64,000 nt of DNA from Triplophysa rosa (lineage: Eukaryota; Chordata; Actinopteri; Cypriniformes; Nemacheilidae): the NCBI RefSeq assembly GCF_024868665.1, contig NC_079902.1:15407154-15471153 (forward strand), written 5' to 3'. The position numbers and the translations under genes were made by a program. This document shows, piece after piece, positions 47,900 through 60,300 of this stretch. Within the stretch, counting starts at the first letter, position 1, and each line of letters begins with the position of its first letter. The notes under the pieces were generated by a model. The model did not search any database and was not told the origin of the DNA. It worked only from the letters and a program-made list of their open reading frames with translations.

Positions 47900-48198
47900 A
47901 TGATTAATTCACCATCTTGTCATTTCAAACCTGTATGACTTTTTTCTTCTGCAGAATACAAAAGATATTTAGAAGAATTTTTGTAACCAAACAATGGCAG
48001 TACCCGTTCACTTTTATATTATAGAAACAAAACCAATGCAAATCAATGGGTACCACCGTTGTTCGGTTTTCAAAATCCTTCAAAAAAAATTCTTCTTTTG
48101 TGTTCTGCAAAACAAAGAAAGTCATACAGGTTTGAAATGACAAGAGGATGGAGTAAATGATGACAGAATTTTCGTTTTTGGGTGAGCTATCACTTATA
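47900..48198. mobile_element. TTAA MITE (Angel-like), copy 5, ends eroded
   Basis: Family core ATTCACCATCTTGTCATTTC, AAACCTGTATGACTT, and inverted AAAGTCATACAGGTTTGAAA and GATGACAGAATTTTC. The outer TTAA ends are worn (GGGTGAGCTATCACTTATAT at the right). Confidence 0.75.
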
Positions 48199-49332
48199 TA
48201 AATATTTTATGTATATTATAAGATAATGAAATGTCTTGTAAAAAGTTCTCTGTCAGTAGCACACATGCCTCATTTGAATTCAGCCGCACATCACATGTGA
48301 TAAATTCATTTTAATTGGTCATTAAAACAATACTGAGAAGAAACCACAGAATCCACTGTCAAATAGTGAAATATTTCACGTAGAGTTCTCCACAATAGAA
48401 TAGTTAAAAACTTAACATGATGTCAAACTCTAGACAGCAGTACTACAGAGTTTATGCATGACAGAACAGGCCTCAAACAGCTCATGCCTCTAGCTTTTGT
48501 GCACATAGTTTGATTAGTTTTTATGGTTGAGAAATGTCCATGGCCAGATGTCACTCTTTACAGAGCATTGTTATGACAAGTTATTTATTGACAGTTATGT
48601 CCATGTGAATGAGTCAGTTGTGGTTGTTGGTACTCTGCAGCAGATGTACCCGGGGTCCAATCAAGACTTGTAAATAGTCTAAATAATTTAGCTTTACTGC
48701 ATGATTTATCGTTTAAGTTTTATAGAGCAATTACCTCAGTGCTGTGCTTTTCATATCAGATTTTTATATCCTCTCTCAACATGCGCAACACAGTTAATAA
48801 GTACCAAATGCCTCTTTATGATTTCTAAACAAGCTTGTATTTCTGCTCTCTTGATCGTTCAGCATTTTGTTGCTGTCCTTCTGAAACCTTGTATATCCAA
48901 ATGTTCGCTGTTTTTCAGGTTTCACTGTACTTTTTAAACAATTACACACTTTGCTGTCAAAGTTGACAAGCACTTTTTAATACTTTTTATTGGATAGATA
49001 CTTGCAAAACCCAGTGACAAACATAAAGGGTGACTAATAATAATGATTTATGGAAAAAATTAAAACCGTGAAATATGGAGATACAAGGTTTCAGAAGGAC
49101 ACCAGCGATTTGCGATGCATAGTAAGGGGTGCATGCTGTCCTGCCATTCACAACCATAACACATTGTGTTTGGCCTCACTGTCTGTCACATTATGAAGGG
49201 CTACAGCAGGTCTGAGGGTTAAGTACTCTGGGTGTTAGAATAAAATGAAGATTAGTACCATATAAGTTCTTCTTCTTCAGCTACTTCCTGACAGGATCAG
49301 ACACAAGTGTAGAATTTGATTCAGAGCTGTTC
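48199..49332. other. Unassigned DNA
   Basis: No recognisable gene or repeat boundary. Confidence 0.35.
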
Positions 49333-49587
49333 TAAAAGGAATAGTTCGCCCAAAAATAAAAATTCTGTCATTTATACATCCTCAACGATAACCTGATTCT
49401 TTCTTCTGTGAAACACAAAAGAATATATTTTGAGAAATGTGTTTGTCCATACAATGAAAGTCAATGGGATCCAGGGTTGTTTAAAAAACAACATTTTCAA
49501 AATATCTCCTTTTGTGTTCTATGGAAGAAAGAAAGTGTGAGTAAATGATGACCCAATTCATATTTGTGGGTGAACTATCACTGTAAA
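49333..49587. mobile_element. TTAA MITE (Angel-like), copy 6
   Basis: AAAAGGAATAGTTCGCCC at the left and GGGTGAACTATCACTGTAA at the right, with the AAAATATCTCCTTTTGTGTT core. The terminal TTAA is degraded on both sides. Confidence 0.72.
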
Positions 49588-49652
49588 AGATTTCCTCATG
49601 GATTTTATATAAACGGCATACAGTGCTAAACACCAAACGCTTTACTGCTGCA

Positions 49653-51310
49653 CAGAGGTGGACAGTAACGAAGTAAATTTACCTGAGTACTGTACTTAAG
49701 TACACTTTTTGAGTACCTGTACTTTACTTGAGTATTATTTTTTCGGAGAACTTGTACTTTAACTTCACTACATTTGAAAGACAAATATCATACTTTTTAC
49801 TCCACTACATTTATAAAAAGGTCCAAAAGTAGAAAATGGTTTCTATGCAGCGGGGTTTCCTGTGTGCGCAATTTAACTGGCTTGTGATCTGCCAGGACCT
49901 TTTACTGTTGCCAAGTATTTCAGCTTTTCTAAGCTCTCGGTTTTCCGGCAAGCTTTGAATGGCCATTTGGCAGATTTTTTACGCAAATCTGGCAACTCTG
50001 GGATCTTCCCGTTAAACTAATGTAAACGTATAGGCGCTGCTACACCGTTGATAGCGCTCTAAAAAGGCAAATAGATCAATAAAAGACGAAAAAGGCACAT
50101 GTTAAAGTGTGGTGTAATCATCTGTGGATTACGATCAGTCAAAGATCGTAGAAACATTGTCATGAAAATGATCGGCATAGCGGCTAAACGGTAAATAAGC
50201 ATCACATACACCTTGAGCTACTCGTACGTGTTAACTTCTGATCTGCTGCTGTATCATTTAAAGATATTTGGAAAATGAATGATGTTTTTACTGAAGTTAC
50301 TATAGTTGAAGTGTTCCTGTATATCTGTATAAAAACAATAGAACCCTGCCCAAAATACAACATAAAATGTAATGGACGTAATGGTTATAATGGGAATTGT
50401 ACTATGGATACTTGTTGTCTACTTGCATGTGATGGATTCTATTGGTGGGATGGTAAATCCTATTGAAATAAAACCCCAAACACACTACAAAGAGGAATTT
50501 TATTTAAAAATCTCATTCTAGTTAAAAAATTCATTGTTTTTTTCAGCAGGGATGGTATTTGCAGTAAAACCACAGTATCCACAAATTTACCATTTTCTAT
50601 ATATAGGAACCATACTCCAATTAATAATGTTTAGTAAAACCACAGCAACTAAAAATACCATAGTTTCATTATACTAGCTGTAGTTTATGTTTGTAGTTAA
50701 ATTATGGTAATACAAATGGTAATAAATCCAACAAACACATGGCTTCTACACTTTACTATTTACAAGAACCTTACTACTTACTGGTAAATTGCTGCTAAAA
50801 CTGGTAAAAGGAATATACAAAATAAAAAAACACTGCTCATAAATACATATAGGCCTAGGGGGCTAATGAGGATAATTAGCAAAATGATCATACAGGATTA
50901 TATCTAAACAAAACATATATGTGCTAAACATAAAAAGCTCTTAAAGGAGTTGCTCACTGCAAAATTGGCCCCCATTGACTTTCCATAGTAGGAATAAAAA
51001 TGACTATGGAAAGTCAATGGGGGCCAATTTTGAAGTGAACTACTCCTTTAATACAACTGATACTGTGAGCTGCTCAGTGTATTCAGTAGGTTGCTTCAGA
51101 GGCATAAGGTATACAACAATAAAACAATGTACAACTGACATAAAGGAAATTTACTTTTAATACTTGAGTACTTTTAAAAGCACGTACTTCTGTACTTTTA
51201 CTCAAGTAAGAATCTGTCTTTACAACTTTTACTTGTAGTGGAGTAATATTTGACCAGTAGTATCTGTACTTTCACTCAAGTAAGGAAGTTGTGTACTTCG
51301 TCCACCTCTG
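49653..51310. mobile_element. hAT non-autonomous element with perfect target duplication
   Basis: CTGCTGCA (49645-49652 and 51311-51318) flanks ends CAGAGGTGGAC and GTCCACCTCTG. Both ends are rich in TACTTAAGTA/ACTCAAGTA motifs like the 8.05-kb element, but the interior is different, so it is a separate family using similar ends. No transposase. A fold-back element is nested at 50941-51051. Confidence 0.92.
50941..51051. repeat. 111-bp fold-back MITE nested in the hAT element
   Basis: TTAAAGGAGTTGCTCACTGC and ATTGGCCCCCATTGACTTTC and CATAGT are mirrored by ACTATG, GAAAGTCAATGGGGGCCAAT and GAACTACTCCTTTAA, with about 13 bases at the loop. TTAA forms both outer ends. Confidence 0.88.
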
Positions 51311-51318
51311 CTGCTGCA

Positions 51319-53822
51319 CAGTAGAACCTCCTTTTTGTCAAATTCCTTAAAACGCTGTTTTATAACCACATTCTGCTTCTAATTTCGTAATGGGATCAAT
51401 AGAGCTAAACCACACAGCCTACACATGAGCGTGTTTTCAGCATTCAACATGAACACAATGGGCAACCTGGATGCGGTTGTTCTTGTGGAGATTTATTGTA
51501 CGAATCAAAGCTAAATTGTTCTCAGACAGCAGTTAGTGGATTATAATGGAGCTGCCATAAATGACTCATTCACTTATTTATTGCTATTCGATGGCACTGG
51601 CTGAAAATAAGCCCTCGTGATGCACAACACCTTCATGCTTCAGTAAAAGAAGCGCTCATTTATTGTAAGCTGTGTTGTTTGTATGTTCCTATCTTAAAGT
51701 GTTGTGAGTGTTGCATTCATAAATGCATGATCAGCATTATAGCACAGCAGGACACTATGTAAGAGGATTAGCGCTGATGTTTGCTTGTATGGTGAATCAA
51801 GGAGAGATGATTGGAAACCATCACAGTTGATTTCTGGCTTTGTGCAGTACAATATCTGAGCTTAGACACATTCAGGGTCTCTGAATGAACGAACGCTGCA
51901 TCCTGATTGATTTGAAATGACGACTCTTAAGCTACAATATGTACCATAGGTTCGCTCTTTTCACAATTCACCATGATCATATTCTTCTTATCTGTCAAGC
52001 ATTGTAACAAGCATGTAAGCATTTCGATCACGTACTTACAAATGTACCTAAAAAATGGTCTCTGTCTCGCTCGCAAACTCTTTCTCTCTGATGCTCCTTA
52101 TGACACAGCCCGCAGGGCAGACTTCGTTTTTGTACGAAGGAATATGAGGGATTTATTCCTGCTGTTACACAAACACACAGAAGCCTCAGGGTTTCTGATC
52201 TGTAGGGGATGTGTTTTTTGTATTCCTCTCTATTTCATCCCCTGTTGATAGAAGCCTAAAATATTAGAGGACTCTGAAGTCGAAGAATATAGAGAGGAGA
52301 TTTATGGTAGGCACAGACACATTATCAAACTGACGTTCGTATGCACGCCGATTGATTGTTCATTAACCTGCTGCCAGGCACATACGCAATATACATGAAC
52401 CTAATTATATGCACATGTAAGCATTGAACATTGAGTTATGTACTGTCAGAATTGCTTCATTTCAAATTGAGTGTGACTACATTTATGTTTTTCTGATATT
52501 TCAGGTCCAGAGAAGAGATGCATGTGATTGGGAGTCCATGCAATGGAAGACTACCTTGAGTATTGTTCTCAAGGTAAAGATGATTATGCGTGAGTATAAA
52601 ACAGCAAAGTCAACAATCCCCTTGGAAGGCATCAGGGATCAGATATTCACACACAATCACTACAGACCAAAAGCGTGAGCTCAGCTCTTTTCCAAGACTG
52701 ACCCCTGGAGATTACAATATTCTCATTAAAGCACCTCTGTAATTGGAGGGGAAGCTCAGGGCAAGGAACCGAGGGTCCCAACGGCCTATAAAACATACGC
52801 AGAGGCATCAGAAAAAAGAGATATTGATCTCCTCCTCAGTACAACAAACAATGCTGGAGATCTGGGAAAACTAAAGGGAGGAAAATCATTTGTCACTCAC
52901 CATCACGTGAGTTTTGACAGCACATCACTTGAGCACGTTTGTGCTGTGTAACAATGCACTTAGCAAATAAAAAATGAATTCAATGAAATGCATAAATTAG
53001 AGAATTTGTGAATTATGATTTTTTTCCTCCTCAAACAGTTATGGATTCAAAATTGACTGTAATATATAAAGTACAGTATATATATTGTGTATTCTGAATG
53101 TATTGCATGTAGAAAGGTTTTATGGTGTTTCATTGTCATTTTTAATGTAATCTCTCAATGGTATTTTAATAATAGCAGCGAGTCATTTAACACTTGCAGT
53201 GCTGTTATTTTTTCAAGGCATTCTGCTCCTTTGTGGCCTTTTCACGTAGCACCAAATGTTTTCCTCTTGTCAGATGCATTCTGAATGAAAAATCTGCATC
53301 GAGATGAGTGAAGAGGCTCTAGTATATGTCTCCAATTTTGGTTATGGAAATTGTCCAGCTCATTTTACCCATTTAAATGCAGAGAAAGCAAGTGTTGTTT
53401 GTTGTGTAACCTTTACCAGGCAAGGGATGCTCATGGGATGCTCATGGGATGCAAACACTGGCAACCGAAAAGCAGGCCTTCCAGATTGAAAGTGCACAGA
53501 CCAGAGAAACATCCCGGGGGATGTGTTTTTTCTCTGCCTGGTGGGCTGTTGTGGGGCAAAGACAGACCGACATGGCAAGCCATCATTTATTTTTTTCTTT
53601 CTACGTTACCATCTGAATCGATGCTGGTTTTAGTGTCATCCTTCCTGTGCTGCTACTCTGAAGCTCTCTTAGCTTTGCTTCTATTCAGCCTCAGATAAAT
53701 TTGGTAGCCTGCGGTCAATAGCAACTACAAGTTTTGGCTGTTGGAAATACTGAAATTTGAAATATACTAATGCCTATTATGCAAATATTGTGGTAGGCCC
53801 TAATCCAGTCTTGATGTGCTTT
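51319..53822. other. Unassigned; one exon candidate
   Basis: At 52506-52573 an open block lies between CTGATATTTCAG and GTAAAG. It is 68-69 bp and reads VQRRDACDWESMQW in one frame. No domain recognised and no other supporting exon. The rest shows no bounded repeat. Confidence 0.2.
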
Positions 53823-53963
53823 CATTTACATTACATTTACATTTGGCAGACGCTTTTATCCAAAGCGACTAACATTGCATTGTCTTATACATTTTTGTTT
53901 CTGACTATGTGCAATCCCCTGGGATCGAACCCATGACCTTGGCATTGCTAGTGACATGCTCTA
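53823..53963 (-). mobile_element. tRNA-derived SINE with L2-type tail (head truncated)
   Basis: On the minus strand: GGTCATGGGTTCGATCCC (B box), then GGATAAAAGCGTCTGCCAAA and TGTAAATGTAATGTAAATG. The A-box part is lost or replaced by an A-tract. Same family as 18937-19064. Confidence 0.85.
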
Positions 53964-53984
53964 AAAAAAATAATTTGCTGTATT

Positions 53985-54690
53985 CAGGGCCGTGCACAGA
54001 CATTTTTAGGGGCAGTGGCCGAAACAAACAAAAAAGGGCACTAATGTTTGGGGCAGGAGAAGACAGCACACGCTGTTAGAAAAGCCTTTCTTATTATCAC
54101 ATTGTAGCACTCAGTAAATATGTTAATCTATATTTTGTGTTGTACTATGCTAGAGTACAACTCTTTGGAAACATTTATAGTAGCCAAAGCCATTATTGCA
54201 TTTTCACAAGAATGGTGATTTGTTGAAATTTCAACATTTTTTCAACATTATTTGCGGGCATTTTGCATTAACATTGACAAATCAACAGTTTTAACATTGA
54301 TTCAATAGGTTTCATGTACTCCCTTGCTATCTGGGCTACTGTTAATATAGTCTTAATATGATATTATATTATATGTTATAGATTACTGGTTTTAACTAAG
54401 AAAATAGATTATAGTGGGAAATGTACTGTACAGGAGTCAAAGTGTGAAAAACGGTCAGCTTTGTGTAGGCATTTACTACAAAGTGTGCCAATAACAGCAA
54501 ATCTGGTGTTACATCAGATCGGGTACAAGCATTTTGATTCGACAAGAATTCTAATTCTCTTTGAGAACGCGGATATTTTGTACACGTTGTTCGCAGTTGT
54601 CACCAACAAAAGACCAGGTGCAAAACATTACCAACAAAAAATACAAAAAACAATCAAATTATTAATTCTGCGGATCAGGCACTGTCTGTA
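53985..54690. repeat. Possible hAT-like terminus followed by unassigned DNA
   Basis: CAGGGCCGTGCACAGACATT with GGGGCAGTGGCC resembles a dispersed fish hAT terminus. No right end is found before the Tc1-like fragment. Confidence 0.25.
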
Positions 54691-54699
54691 ATGTGGCAT

Positions 54700-55331
54700 A
54701 TAATTTTCTTACAGTAATGGGATGAACTTCTGAAACTGTTTTTCTTTATCATGGAGAGGATAATGTCATCATCCACCACTTTGATCTCATATGGACGCCT
54801 AGGATTGTTTTGTTACTGAGCTCAGCGGTGTGTGTTTTTTCCCCCAGAATGTCCCAAATTGTTGATTTGGCCGCTCTTAATGTTCCTGGCATCTTTCTGA
54901 CGGATGTGTAGTGTTTTTAAAATCTAACTATGGTCTGTTTCACTTGCATGGAGATCTCCCTGAACCCCATGATGTGGGTTCACAGCAACAGCTTCCAAAT
55001 GCAAACACCACATGTAGAATCAACTCCAGACCTTTAACATGCTTCATTTATGACAAAATTATTTAAGGAAAAGCCCATACATGTGAATAAAACAGCTTTT
55101 TATTCAACTGTCCAATTACTTTTGGTCCCTTGAAAAAGGGGGGCGCTTCATATTAAAGAGCTGTAATTCCTAAATCCTTCAGCTAATCTGGATGTGAATA
55201 CACTCTAAATAAAGCTGAGAGTGTGCACTTTAAGACAATATCTATTATAAAACTGTAACTCGAAAACATATTGATACACAGCTAAAATAACAAAAAATGT
55301 GCCTCTGTCCAAATATTTATGGCCCTAACTG
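54700..55331 (-). mobile_element. Tc1/mariner-type element, 5' end fragment
   Basis: On the minus strand it starts at TA (55332-55333) with CAGTTAGGGCCATAAATATT and TGGACAGAGGCACA, then non-coding DNA, then a decayed transposase start: EISMQVKQTIV, and MPGTLRAAKSTIWDIL in a later segment. It has the helix-turn-helix pattern of Tc1 transposases, broken by stops. The distal part and second terminus are absent. Confidence 0.7.
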
Positions 55332-55484
55332 TATTTTATTTATTATATATTAATGTGAAATCAATTCTTAATAGAGAGATACAGGTTTGCTTATCAACAA
55401 TAATTGGAAATTTCCACACTATCTTCCCTATGCAACAACTATTCATTTGAATACCATGCTGTTAATATCACTTTTCCCACTCAG

Positions 55485-57687
55485 CTCAGGTTGTTGTAGT
55501 TTACCGCCCCCCAGGTCCTCTTCACAACTTCATTGAAGAGTTAGATGTGCTGCTCTCATCATTCCCGGAGGATGGCGGCCCTCTTGTAGTCTTTGGGACT
55601 TCAACATCCACCTGGAGAAACCCTATGCTTCTGACTTCCACACCCTCACCGCCTCGTTCGACCTCACGCGCCTCGCCACAGCCTGTACTCACAGATCAGG
55701 AAACCAGCTTGATCTCATCTACACCCGTAACTTCACCACAGATAACATTAAAGTCACACCTCTTCACATTTCTGACCACTTCTTCATCACTTTCAACATG
55801 CTCCTTCCTTACATGCACTACACCAACACCACCACCCGTTTACTTTAGACGGAACCTTCGCTCTCTCCCCTAGCACCCTCTCTGCTAAAGTGACATCCTC
55901 TCTTCCCTCCAACTTTGCATCTCTAGATGCTGACACTGCCACCGACACCTTATGCTCAACACTTACATCCTGTCTAGATAACCTTTGTCCTCTGTCCTCC
56001 AGACCAGCTCGCGCCACCCCCTCCTGCCCCTGGCTGTCTGACATCCTTCCGTGAACAACGGAGTACACTCAGGGCTGCTGAAAGGAAATGGCGCAAGACC
56101 AAGAATCCTGCTGACCTAAGGGACTACCAGTCACTACTCTCCTCTTTCTCTGCTAGTGTTACCACAGCTAAAACGTCTTTCTATACCACCAAGGTGAGCA
56201 ATGCACCTAACACTCGGCAGCTTTTCAAGACATTTAACTCTCTTCTTTGCCCCCCTCCTCCCCCGCCCACTTCATCTTTGACTGCGGAGGACTTCGCTGT
56301 ATTTTTCACTAGAAAACATCATCCATCAGCAAACAATTCTCAGCACCTCAGACCTCGGTACACACTACCCTCACTTCAAACATTGAACTCTCCTCTTTCA
56401 CCCCACTGACTGACACTGAAGTCACCAGACTTCTCTCCAGCCACCCCACCACCTGTCCCCTTGACCCAATCCCCTCCCATCTCCTTCAGGCCATATCCAG
56501 CACACTCACACCTGCACTCACACACATCATCAACACCTCCCTGCTCACCGGCACTTTTCCATCCACATTCAAACAGGCCCAGGTCACGCCCCTACTGAAG
56601 AAACCCACATTGGACCCCTCTACTACCGACAGTTACAGACCTGTCTCTCTCCTCCCATTTATTGCAAAAACACTTGAAAGGGCAGCTTTCAACCAGGTGT
56701 CTTCCTACCTATCCCAGAACAAACTACTGGATGACAAGCAGTCTGGCTTCAAAACAAACCACTCCACTGAGACTGCACTGCTATCGGTCACAGAAGCACT
56801 GCGGCTAGCCAAGGCGGAATCTAAATCCTCGGTCCTGATTCTGCTAGACCTATCTGCAGCGTTTGACACTGTCAATCACCAGATACTGCTAGCAACCCTG
56901 TCATCTCTAGGAATCTCAGCTCACATTACAGCCTTCCTAGAAGACATCTCAGCTTGGATGAAAGAGCATCACCTCCAGCTGAACCCTGCCAAGACAGAAC
57001 TACTCGTGTTTCCGGCACACCCCACGATGCAATACGATCTCACCATCCAACTTGGCAATACCACAATCACTCCTTCCAAAACAGCCAGGAACCTCTGAGT
57101 CATATTTGATGACATTCAATGATCACATTGCAAAGACAACACGGTCATGCCGATATGCCTTATTCAACATTAGAAAGGTTAGACCCTATCTCACTGAGCA
57201 TGCGGCACAACTCTTGTCCAGGCCCTAGTAATCTCAAGGTTGGACTACTACAATGCTGTCCTTGCTGGTCTTCCTGCAAAGGCTATCAAACCACTCCAGC
57301 TGGTTCAGAACGCAGCAGCACGCCTCGTCTTCCAACAGCCCAAAAGGGCTCATGTGACACCCCTTTTCATCTCACTCCACTGGCTACTGGTTGAAGCCCG
57401 TATCAGATTCAAGTCACTAATGCTTGCCTACAGGACTATCACTGGATCTGCACCGGCATACTTTCACACCCTCCTACACCCCATCAAGATCCCCGTGTTC
57501 AGCAAATGAGCGGCGTCTTGTATTGCCTTCCCATAAGGGCAGTAAATCGCTTTCCCACTCATTCTCCTTCACAACTCCTTCCTGGTGGAACACTCTTCCT
57601 AACTCGGTCTGGTCAACCACATCTCTCACAACATTCAAAAAACTACTTAAAACCCATCTCTTCTGTGAATACTTGACAGACAAATAA
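55485..57687 (+). pseudogene. L2 endonuclease/reverse transcriptase pseudogene lacking the YADD core
   Basis: Endonuclease part: VVVYRPPGPLHNF, a FNIHLE block (reached through a 1-base deletion), RSGNQLDLIYTRN and TPLHISDHFF, the last holding the SDH active-site motif of APE-type nucleases. Reverse-transcriptase part: SYRPVSLLPFIAKTLER, SGFKTNHSTETALL, then LILLDLSAAFDTVNH (motif A with its catalytic Asp). At about 56937-56941 the sequence jumps from GISAHITAFL to EDISAWMKEHHLQLNPAKTE, so the stretch that should hold the FxYADD motif C is missing. C-terminal part: SRLDYYNAVLAGLP, NAAARLVF, SWWNTLPNSV, TFKKLLKTHLF, all typical of L2/CR1. No active enzyme can come from it. Confidence 0.9.
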
Positions 57688-57845
57688 AAAAAACACTAAC
57701 CCTCTCTCTTTCTCTCAACAGGTAGTGGTCTGGCTTTTGTTGAATCCAGTAACTTTGTATTTGCACCTATTGTATTATTGCTCCCTGAACTCTTTGTAAG
57801 TCCCTTTGGATAAAAGCGTCTGCTAAATGACTAAATGTAAATGTA
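55485..57845 (+). mobile_element. L2-type LINE, 5' truncated, internally deleted
   Basis: Begins within the endonuclease and ends with the diagnostic tail AGTCCCTTTGGATAAAAGCG, CTGCTAAATGACTAAATG and TAAATGTA. The same tail terminates the SINEs at 18.9 and 53.8 kb. Several frame breaks and a central deletion make it dead; see the coding entry. Confidence 0.92.
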
Positions 57846-58091
57846 GAGAATGGGAACGTGACGTCAGCAGTGCAATGCATCCTGTGACTTGGGGAAACTG
57901 ACACTGCAGAGACTGGGAAATAGTGGAGGTAGATGTTTAAATTTATATCAGACAGTTAAAAACACTTTCGAATGTGGAACGCTTGCTGTGTTATGTACTG
58001 CAATATCTGCTCTCATGAACGGAGGGGAAAACAGATCTTAAAAGAATACTTTATATACATACTCACACACACAACACAATGTTTATTGCAG

Positions 58092-58316
58092 ACATCAGTG
58101 CCTTTATCAGCATTTTACCGGTGTGTCATTCGACTCCTACGATGATGGGCAAATCAGTATCACAGAGCTGAGAGAAGCCATGAGAAAGCTGATGGGAGAA
58201 CAACTGAATCCCAGAGACATTGACGATATTCTCCGCGATGCAGAGTCGGCCTCAATGGTGATGGACTGGTTGATTTTGAAGATGTGACCATGTTAGACAT
58301 AAATGATGACATCTAA
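58092..58316 (+). pseudogene. CaBP-like EF-hand fragment (broken)
   Basis: An acceptor-like TTTATTGCAG precedes it. From 58129 the frame reads FDSYDDGQISITELREAM then RKLMGEQLNPRDIDDILRDA, an EF-hand loop plus linker helix like that of neuronal calcium-binding proteins of the CaBP (caldendrin) family, closest in feel to CaBP2. After about five extra bases (near 58246) the frame shifts, and LNGDGLVDFE, a canonical second EF loop, appears in another frame, ending at a TAA (58314-58316). The first half of the protein (two EF-hands) is absent. An AATAAA lies at about 58393. It is either an exon relic or a processed copy; the frame break argues that it is dead. Confidence 0.65.
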
Positions 58317-59525
58317 TATTTGCAAATACCTTCGCATTTTCACTTTGCTAAAATCTACAGTTTTGCTTTGGTTTTCTTCTATTTCCCATCTCAATAAACC
58401 CTTCAGAGTTTGTGAGGATGATTGAAGTCACAAAGAAATTACATATAACACTTCATTTCCATCTTGGGACAAAAAAAGGAGACAGTGTAACAATTAACAC
58501 TATTTGTAAATGAACGCTAAACACTATAAAATAATATTGATTTATTAAGCATTATTTAAATAAAAAATAAAAAAGAGAAGGATGTATTTGTTGTTTAAAC
58601 AGTATTTAGGCTGTAATGTGTTTGTCTGATCATGTTTTACATTTGTAAAGTGTGTTTAATGAAGTTTGTGATAAAACTATTTGTTTTGCTAAGTTTTATT
58701 ACAAGGTTATTGCTAATTACCTGTTGATGTCTTTTGTTGTGTCGTCAGATAACTATTTTTAGAGTTATCAAGTAAGCAGACACCAAATTTTTAACACTTT
58801 ATTGTAAAGACTATGTAACTTTGTTTTTGTATGGCATGAGAGATCATTATATTCTGAAAACATGCCTTGGGAGCACAATAATTATTAATTAAACACTGCC
58901 AATATAAAGACTCAACAGATGATACAAGACCCATTCTCATCCTTTTTCAACTTCTATACCCTCGCATTTCCAAAATGAAACACCAGAGGGCAGTGTGTCC
59001 CCATTGAGAGCACAGGAAACAAACAATGCAATGAAAGAAAGAAACATCGTGGAAAGGTGGCTTCTCATGCACGTATGTATGTATTTTGGGGACATTTTAA
59101 TAGCTTAATAGTTTAGTTTTTCAGCAGTGAAAAATACACGTGAATAATGATATAAAAATAAACTTAACAGTTACTAATTTGACACTCACAGTAAACGTTA
59201 AAAGGAATATTTAGTAAAATGCCTGATTTTGTATCTGTTTAATGTGAGAAAAACTAATTATAAGACCACGAATCCCCTCCCGTTTTATACTTGTTTCACT
59301 GTTTGCCATTCTACAGACTTCATTTCTATGTAAACCTTCTACGACAAGATGCTCAGAGCAGATATAAGCACAACAATAGCGCCATCTGCTGACTAGGTAT
59401 TAAAATACTAAAACGCTTTTCCTACAGCCGATCTAACGCTCTCCTGGATGCCTGCCAAAATGTCCGAGTTCAGATTGCGTGACGTCAATCTCCGGAGCTC
59501 TATACGTGGACCGCGAGACATAAGA
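58317..59525. other. Unassigned, AT-rich
   Basis: AATAAA at about 58393 could be the poly(A) signal of the EF-hand fragment. Nothing else recognised. Confidence 0.35.
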
Positions 59526-60300
59526 TGTGTCCCAATTCGGGGGCTGGAGCCCCAATACACAACATAGCATATAGATAACTTGAATATGACATTCTCAATT
59601 TACAAAAACAAACTTATTAAACAAAGAGAATTAAATTAAATTAAAAGAGAAAAAAATAAAATTAATAATAATCCTATTTATTACATTACATGAAAGATCT
59701 CCTTATATTTTCTTGAAAAATATTTTATTTTTTAAAGACACAATTTTTGTTTTTAATAATTTTAAGTGATTTAATTAAATGTTCGACTTCAAAATAATTT
59801 GGGGGCTGTGTCCTTTGAAGGCTGCATTTTAAGACCGATTGCGTCACAGCAGCGCGACTGAAGGCTGGTAACGGTGAATTTCCACTTGCGCAGAGCGTGC
59901 GAAGCAGAGCGAGCGTTTTCAATTCGTTTGTATGAGAGCAGAGCTTGATGCTCACGTGTTGCATTATGGGAGCTGGGCAGAAAGGCGTTGGGAGCGTCCG
60001 AAAGCATAAAAAAGTTGAGCTCTTCTTAACTTTATGCAAATATCAAGCGACAAACGTCGGGCGGCAACCAATCGCCGTGAAAAGTAGGCGAACCAAGATT
60101 ATGACGTATGCTTCCGACTGCTTGCAAATGGTGGATTCATTTCGGAGGCGTGTTAGCGTAAAATTAATGACACGCCTCAAAGCAAATGTATTTCAGCGTT
60201 GCCAGTGGCAAATTCACTGTCCCGATGTCATGACGAAGTCGGTCCGGCTAGCACTTTTTTCCAGGGGTTTCAGAACAGCGTAACAGATATTGCGTCATAA
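59526..60300. repeat. Probable mosaic of MITE pieces
   Basis: GTGTCCCAATTCGGGGGCTG (59526) and GGGGGCTGTGTCCTTTGAAG followed by GCTGCATTTTAAGACCGA (from about 59801) resemble one MITE family of cyprinid genomes, split by a very AT-rich stretch. The following GC-richer block to about 60300 is separate. Bounds not resolved. Confidence 0.3.
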
